Made by a program: the position numbers and the translations under genes. The notes beneath the pieces were generated by a model that was given only the letters and a program-made list of their open reading frames with translations, did no database searches and was not told where the DNA came from. From Paraburkholderia sacchari (GTDB taxonomy: Bacteria > Pseudomonadota > Gammaproteobacteria > Burkholderiales > Burkholderiaceae): a DNA stretch of 64,000 nucleotides. Below, piece by piece: positions 59,951-64,000 of this stretch. The stretch covers positions 1 to 64,000 of the forward strand of contig NZ_JTDB02000013.1 of assembly GCF_000785435.2 (NCBI RefSeq). Reading direction: 5' to 3'. Each line of letters begins with the position of its first letter. Positions within the stretch are counted from its first letter, which is position 1.

Positions 59951-60952
59951 ATGTGGATCAAGCGCAGCAGCAGGATCATCCTCAACGGCGACGACATTGC
60001 CGCGAGCGAGATCACGCCGCAAAAGGTGTATGAACAGCGTCGCCGTTTGCTGCAGGCGGCCGGAGCGGCCGCGCTGGGCGGTGTGGCGGGCTTGATCGGC
60101 GCGCGCGATGCGTTCGCGGAATACGCGCCGCCCGATGCGAAGGCGCCCAGTCTGGCTGCGAAGACCAACACGAAGTTCGTCGCGCTCGACAAGGTCACGC
60201 CCTACAAGGACATCACGACCTATAACAACTTCTACGAATTCGGCACCGACAAGGGCGATCCCGCCGAGAACGCGCATACGCTGCGGCCGCGCCCCTGGAA
60301 GGTGAGCGTGGAGGGCGAGGTGAAGAACGCGAAGGTCTACGACATCGACGAGATTCTCAAGCTCGCGCCGCTCGAGGAGCGCGTGTACCGGCACCGCTGC
60401 GTGGAAGGCTGGTCGATCGTGGTTCCGTGGATCGGCGTGTCGCTTTCCGAGTTGATTCGCCGTGTGCAGCCTACCGGCAACGCGAAATACGTGCAGTTCA
60501 TCACTCTTGCCGACCACTCGCAGATGCCCGGCCTCGCCGATCCGATCCTCGATTGGCCGTACTCCGAAGGATTGCGCATGGACGAGGCGATGAACCCGCT
60601 CACGCTGCTTACCGTGGGGCTCTACGGTCAGGTGCTGCCGAACCAGAACGGCGCGCCGGTGCGCGTGGTGGTGCCGTGGAAGTACGGCTTCAAGAGCGCG
60701 AAGTCGCTCGTGAAGATCCGCTTCGTGGAAAAGCAGCCGCCCACGAGCTGGAACACCTACGCAGCCAACGAATACGGCTTCTATTCGAACGTCAATCCGA
60801 ACGTCGATCACCCGCGCTGGAGTCAGGCGACGGAGCGGCGTATCGGCGAGGACGGTTTTTTCGCGCCCAAGCGCAAGACGCTCATGTTCAACGGATACGG
60901 CGATCTGGTAGCGTCGATGTATCAGGGCATGGATCTGCGCAAGAACTTTTGA
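59951..60952 (+). CDS. msrP: Methionine sulfoxide reductase catalytic subunit MsrP
   Basis: A periplasmic molybdopterin enzyme that repairs oxidised methionine. 333 residues with a twin-arginine signal (QRRRLLQAAGAAALG near 30-44, cleavage after AFA). The molybdenum-ligating Cys lies in YRHRCVEGWS near 145. The sequence then follows the sulfite-oxidase fold, with PWKYGFKSAKSLVKI. It pairs with msrQ. Confidence 0.96.
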   Translation: MWIKRSSRIILNGDDIAASEITPQKVYEQRRRLLQAAGAAALGGVAGLIGARDAFAEYAPPDAKAPSLAAKTNTKFVALDKVTPYKDITTYNNFYEFGTDKGDPAENAHTLRPRPWKVSVEGEVKNAKVYDIDEILKLAPLEERVYRHRCVEGWSIVVPWIGVSLSELIRRVQPTGNAKYVQFITLADHSQMPGLADPILDWPYSEGLRMDEAMNPLTLLTVGLYGQVLPNQNGAPVRVVVPWKYGFKSAKSLVKIRFVEKQPPTSWNTYAANEYGFYSNVNPNVDHPRWSQATERRIGEDGFFAPKRKTLMFNGYGDLVASMYQGMDLRKNF

Positions 60953-60964
60953 GCTTTTGCATGG

Positions 60965-60998
60965 GACCAGAGTAAGGAGCTTTGCTCCAACTCTGGTC
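60965..60998 (+). repeat. Nested perfect hairpin between msrP and msrQ
   Basis: The outer arm 60965-60973 pairs with 60990-60998 and the inner arm GGAGC with GCTCC, giving 14 pairs with only small bulges. No T run follows. It lies 12 bases after the msrP stop and may lower msrQ output or stabilise msrP mRNA. Confidence 0.7.
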
Positions 60999-61016
60999 GA
61001 CATTCGCGAGACGGCA

Positions 61017-61721
61017 ATGGAGCAACCGATGGAATCGACGACCGTTTCTCCGCGCACCGGCGCGGCGACCGCGCGCGCGGCGCGGGTGTTGCCCGCCGCT
61101 ACGGGCCCGCACTGGCTGCCGTGGGCCAAGGGCGCGGTGTTTGTGGCGGCGTGGTATCCGCTCGCGCGGCTGGTGTTCTTCGGCGTGACGGACCGGCTCG
61201 GCGCAAACCCGATCGAGTTCATCACGCGCTCGACCGGCCTCTGGACGCTCGTGTTCCTTTGCATCACGCTCGCGGTCACGCCGTTGCGCCGCCTTACGGG
61301 CTTCAATGCGCTGATCCGCTTCCGGCGCATGCTCGGGCTCTACGCGTTCTTCTACGCCGCGTTGCATTTCACCACCTATATTTGGTTCGACAAGTGGTTC
61401 GACGTGGCCGCGATGCTCAAGGACGTCGGCAAGCGGCCCTTCATCACCGTGGGCTTCACGGCGTTCGTGCTGCTGATTCCGCTCGCCATCACCTCCACGC
61501 GCGCGATGGCGCGCAAGCTCGGGCGTCGCTGGCAGACGCTGCACCGGCTGGTCTACGCGATCGGCGTGCTCGCGATCCTGCACTTATGGTGGATGAAGGC
61601 GGGCAAGCACGATCTCGCACTGCCGAAGCTCTATGGCGCGATCATGGTCGCGCTGCTTGGCTGGCGAATCGGCGTGTGGCTGCTTGCGCGCTGGAAAGCG
61701 CGATCGGCGACATCTCCGTAA
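61017..61721 (+). CDS. msrQ: MsrQ, heme b membrane subunit of MsrPQ
   Basis: Transfers electrons from the respiratory chain to MsrP. 234 residues with about five or six membrane helices and conserved His in FYAALHFTTYIWFD, LHRLVYAIGVLAILHLWW. ATG at 61017 is preferred because the family begins shortly before the first helix. Ends at a bidirectional terminator. Confidence 0.94.
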   Translation: MEQPMESTTVSPRTGAATARAARVLPAATGPHWLPWAKGAVFVAAWYPLARLVFFGVTDRLGANPIEFITRSTGLWTLVFLCITLAVTPLRRLTGFNALIRFRRMLGLYAFFYAALHFTTYIWFDKWFDVAAMLKDVGKRPFITVGFTAFVLLIPLAITSTRAMARKLGRRWQTLHRLVYAIGVLAILHLWWMKAGKHDLALPKLYGAIMVALLGWRIGVWLLARWKARSATSP

Positions 61722-61745
61722 CCGCTCATGCCGTGCGCGGGCAAT

Positions 61746-61776
61746 AAAAAAGCGACGCACGGAGCGTCGCTTTTTT
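61746..61776. terminator. Bidirectional terminator between msrQ and lysA
   Basis: Perfect stem AAAAAAGCGACGC with its complement around a 5-base loop; T tracts on both strands. Serves msrQ and the converging lysA. Confidence 0.93.
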
Positions 61777-61798
61777 GCATTCAGCGCCGGAGCATCGC

Positions 61799-63082
61799 TC
61801 AATCGGGCAGCAGATGCTCGCCGGCGAACAGTTGCTGCACCGTCTCGCGCTCGCGCGCGACGTGCACGCGCGTGCCGTCGACGAGGACTTCGGCCGCGCG
61901 CGGACGCGTGTTGTAGTTCGAGCTCATCACGAAACCGTAGGCGCCCGCCGAGCGGATCGCGAGCACATCGCCGGCCTCGATCGCGAACGTGCGCTCGCGG
62001 CCGAGCCAGTCGCCGCTCTCGCAAACGGGGCCGACGATGTCGTAGGTGTGCGCGTCGCCCGCGCGCTCGGTGACCGGCTCGATGGCGTGATACGCCTCGT
62101 ACATGGCCGGGCGCGCGAGGTCGTTCATTGCGGCGTCGACGATCGCGAAGTTCTTCTCCACGCCGGGCTTCAGGAATTCGACGGTCGTGAGCAGGATGCC
62201 TGCGTTGCCGACCAGCGAGCGGCCCGGCTCGAAGTACACCTCGCGGGTTTTACCGGTTTTCGCGCCGTGCGCCTCGATGCGATCGAGCACGGTGCGCACG
62301 AACGCGCCGATATCGGGCGGCGTTTCATCGTCGTAACGGATGCCGAGGCCGCCACCCACGTCGATGTGATGAATGTGCACGCCATCCGACTCGATCTGGT
62401 CGACGAGTTCGAGCACCTTGTCGATGGCGTCGAGATACGGCGCGACTTCGGTGATCTGCGAGCCGATATGGCAGTCGATGCCGACCACGTCCAGATGCCG
62501 CATGGCGGCCGCCGCGCGGTAGGTCGCGCGCGCCTCGTCGAACGCGACGCCGAACTTGTTCGACTTCAGGCCCGTGGAGATGTACGGATGCGTTTTCGCG
62601 TCGACGTCCGGGTTCACGCGCAGCGAGACCGGCGCCTTCTTGCCCAGCTCGCCGGCGACGGCGTTCAGGCGGTCGAGTTCGGGAATCGACTCGACATTGA
62701 AGCACTTCACGCCCGCTTCGAGCGCCATGCGCATTTCGTCGGGATGCTTGCCCACGCCCGAGAACACCGTGTTCGCCGCTTTGCCGCCCGCTGCCAGCAC
62801 GCGCGCGAGTTCGCCGCCCGAGACGATGTCGAAGCCCGCGCCTTCGCGCGCGAACACGTTGAGCACCGCGAGATTGCTGTTCGACTTGACCGCGAAATGC
62901 ACCGTGGCGCGTCGGCCTGCGCACGCGTCGGCGTAGGCGTGCCAGGTGGCGGTGAGTGCCGCGCGCGAGTAGACGTAGAGCGGGGTGCCGTACTGAGCGG
63001 CGAGGTCGGCGGCGGACACGCCTTCGACGAAGAGCGTGCCGTTGTCACGGTGAAAGGCACGATGAGAAGCGGGCTGGGTCAT
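61799..63082 (-). CDS. lysA: Diaminopimelate decarboxylase
   Basis: Last step of lysine synthesis, meso-diaminopimelate to lysine. 427 residues, PLP-dependent alanine-racemase-type barrel: the PLP lysine is in FAVKSNSNLAVL near 59-70, GGGLGIRY binds the phosphate near 248, and the cross-subunit catalytic Cys lies in CESGDW near 354. It is 36 bases after the lptM-like gene on the same strand. Confidence 0.97.
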   Translation of the reverse strand: MTQPASHRAFHRDNGTLFVEGVSAADLAAQYGTPLYVYSRAALTATWHAYADACAGRRATVHFAVKSNSNLAVLNVFAREGAGFDIVSGGELARVLAAGGKAANTVFSGVGKHPDEMRMALEAGVKCFNVESIPELDRLNAVAGELGKKAPVSLRVNPDVDAKTHPYISTGLKSNKFGVAFDEARATYRAAAAMRHLDVVGIDCHIGSQITEVAPYLDAIDKVLELVDQIESDGVHIHHIDVGGGLGIRYDDETPPDIGAFVRTVLDRIEAHGAKTGKTREVYFEPGRSLVGNAGILLTTVEFLKPGVEKNFAIVDAAMNDLARPAMYEAYHAIEPVTERAGDAHTYDIVGPVCESGDWLGRERTFAIEAGDVLAIRSAGAYGFVMSSNYNTRPRAAEVLVDGTRVHVARERETVQQLFAGEHLLPD

Positions 63083-63118
63083 GCGAGCGTCTGGTTGAAG
63101 TCGGGGCGGGTTTGCTGC

Positions 63119-63484
63119 TTACTGATTCGGTGCTGCTGCGGACGCAGGCTGTAAATCGGGCTGCGCGCCGCTGGCGGGCACGGATTTGAGTTCGGCATCC
63201 GGGGACAGCGAAAGCGGCGTGCCCGACGTGTCGGGAAGCTCGCCGGCTTGCACGCCCGATGCGGGCAGCGCGGTGGCGGGCGTCGGCTGGGCGTTGTCGT
63301 CGGTTTGCGTTTCGAAATTCGGCTTCTGCGGGAGCGGCGGCACCTTGGGCATGTAGAGCGGCCCTCTCTGGCCGCAGCCTGCCAACGAAAGCGCGGCTAC
63401 TGCGCCGATCGCGAAAGCGGCTAGAATCGCGCGGGGCGTCGATACGCGGGATGCCGGTGCGCGCATCCTGGAATTGACACGCAT
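63119..63484 (-). CDS. lptM: LptM-like outer-membrane lipoprotein (YifL family)
   Basis: A 121-residue lipoprotein with lipobox LAGC, Cys37. The mature start CGQRGPLYMP is the LptM signature; in E. coli LptM assists assembly of the LptD/LptE LPS translocon. The tail is Pro/Ala/Gln-rich. The first ATG may be replaced by an in-frame one at codon 7. Pairing with lysA and cyaY is common in proteobacteria. Confidence 0.9.
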   Translation of the reverse strand: MRVNSRMRAPASRVSTPRAILAAFAIGAVAALSLAGCGQRGPLYMPKVPPLPQKPNFETQTDDNAQPTPATALPASGVQAGELPDTSGTPLSLSPDAELKSVPASGAQPDLQPASAAAPNQ

Positions 63485-63519
63485 AATTGTCCCTGAATGA
63501 TTAACCGGTGGAGTTTAGC

Positions 63520-63837
63520 ATGCCAGATAGTGACTACCTGAGCCGCGCGGAGGCCGTGCTAGCGGCGGTGGAGCGCGTCGCCGACGAGGCCGAGGCCGAT
63601 ATCGAACTCGAGCGCAGCGGCAACGTTTTGACACTCGAATTCGAGAATCGCACGAAGATCATCGTGAATCTGCAGCCGCCGATGCGAGAGATCTGGATCG
63701 CGGCGAAAGCGGGCGGGTTTCACTATCGTTTTATCGATGGCGAGTGGCGCGACACCCGCACGGGCACTGAGTTCTTCTCGGCGCTCACGGCCTACGCGAG
63801 CGAGCAGGCGGGCGAGCCGGTCACGTTCAAGCCGTGA
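63520..63837 (+). CDS. cyaY: Frataxin-like iron-binding protein CyaY
   Basis: Modulates iron-sulfur cluster assembly. 105 residues, with the acidic first helix DSDYLSRAEAVLAAVERVADEAEADIELE and strand NVLTLEFENRTKIIVNLQPPMREIWIAAKAGGFHYRF. ATG at 63520 has GGTGGAG six bases upstream. It is divergent from the lptM-like gene. Confidence 0.96.
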   Translation: MPDSDYLSRAEAVLAAVERVADEAEADIELERSGNVLTLEFENRTKIIVNLQPPMREIWIAAKAGGFHYRFIDGEWRDTRTGTEFFSALTAYASEQAGEPVTFKP

Positions 63838-63880
63838 TCTTGCTGTGAATGCCGGTCGCTGCGAAGCGATCAGGCGCTCA

Positions 63881-63920
63881 CCATGAAAAACGGGCACCCT
63901 CGGGTGCCCGTTTTTCATGG
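63881..63920. terminator. Bidirectional terminator after cyaY
   Basis: A perfect 19-pair inverted repeat (63881-63899 with 63902-63920) around a 2-base loop; three more flanking bases on each side also match. T tracts occur on both strands. It serves cyaY and the reverse-strand gene that ends just beyond. Confidence 0.95.
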
Positions 63921-63932
63921 TGATGAGCGTGC

Positions 63933-63998
63933 TCAATGGCCGCGGAACAGGTTCATGATGTCTTCCTTCTCCTTGGCGTTGACCTGCTCGGGCGCCGA
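63933..63998 (-). CDS. C-terminal end of a reverse-strand protein (possibly penicillin-binding protein 1A)
   Basis: Twenty-one residues plus a stop are inside the window, ending DIMNLFRGH. Gene order in related bacteria, where mrcA/ponA converges on cyaY, suggests penicillin-binding protein 1A, but these residues alone do not prove it. Confidence 0.4.
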   Translation of the reverse strand, partial: SAPEQVNAKEKEDIMNLFRGH

Positions 63999-64000
63999 AC

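Overview
The window is a chromosomal segment of a GC-rich betaproteobacterium, almost certainly Burkholderia sensu lato (Paraburkholderia, Caballeronia or Burkholderia). The reasons are the order tuf - tRNA-Trp - secE - nusG - rplKAJL - rpoBC - recQ - rpsL - rpsG - fusA - tuf - S10/spc/alpha operons, a three-helix SecE, an Arg-rich C-terminal tail on ribosomal protein S3, system II cytochrome c maturation (ResB/CcsA) next to a di-heme c4-type cytochrome, and the msrPQ - lysA - lptM - cyaY block. The genus is inferred from gene order and recalled protein features; no search was run.

Layout. 1-12.7 kb: end of one tuf gene, tRNA-Trp, secE-nusG, rplKA, rplJL and rpoBC, with a terminator after nusG, an attenuator after rplL and a strong terminator after rpoC. 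12.9-13.2 kb: a small membrane protein. 13.2-13.76 kb: an AT-rich gene-free stretch. 13.76-28.7 kb: an accessory operon of about 14 tightly packed genes. 28.85-30.7 kb: recQ. 31-50.5 kb: the str, S10, spc and alpha ribosomal operons, from rpsL to rplQ. 50.8-64 kb: cutA-dsbD, hemB (reverse), engB (reverse), cytochrome c4, resB-ccsA, msrPQ, lptM-lysA (reverse), cyaY, and the end of a reverse-strand gene that may be mrcA.

The accessory operon is the most interesting part. It encodes a nearly complete type II acyl/polyketide assembly line: holo-ACP synthase, ketoreductase, FabA/FabZ-type dehydratase, dedicated ACP, a ketosynthase fused to a chain-length-factor-like second ketosynthase, a third degenerate ketosynthase-like protein, a second FabL-like reductase and a malonyl transacylase. 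With it are a GcvT-like folate-binding protein and an envelope relay: a LolD-like ATPase, an FtsX/LolC-type permease, an exported helical protein, a LolA-like periplasmic carrier and an outer-membrane barrel. I infer that the operon builds an unusual acyl chain or polyene-like lipid and moves it to the outer membrane, similar in logic to aryl polyene or flexirubin loci but with different export and tailoring genes. The chain-length-factor-like domain is interrupted by a -1 frameshift at a G run, so either the operon is damaged in this strain, the read is wrong, or the domain is made by frameshifting.

A second candidate novelty is a small RNA between hemB and engB (about 54.27-54.375 kb). It would lie on the strand opposite to both genes, with a C/U-rich loop resembling an anti-Shine-Dalgarno sequence and its own intrinsic terminator. 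The rest is conserved housekeeping with several visible promoters, terminators and leader hairpins.
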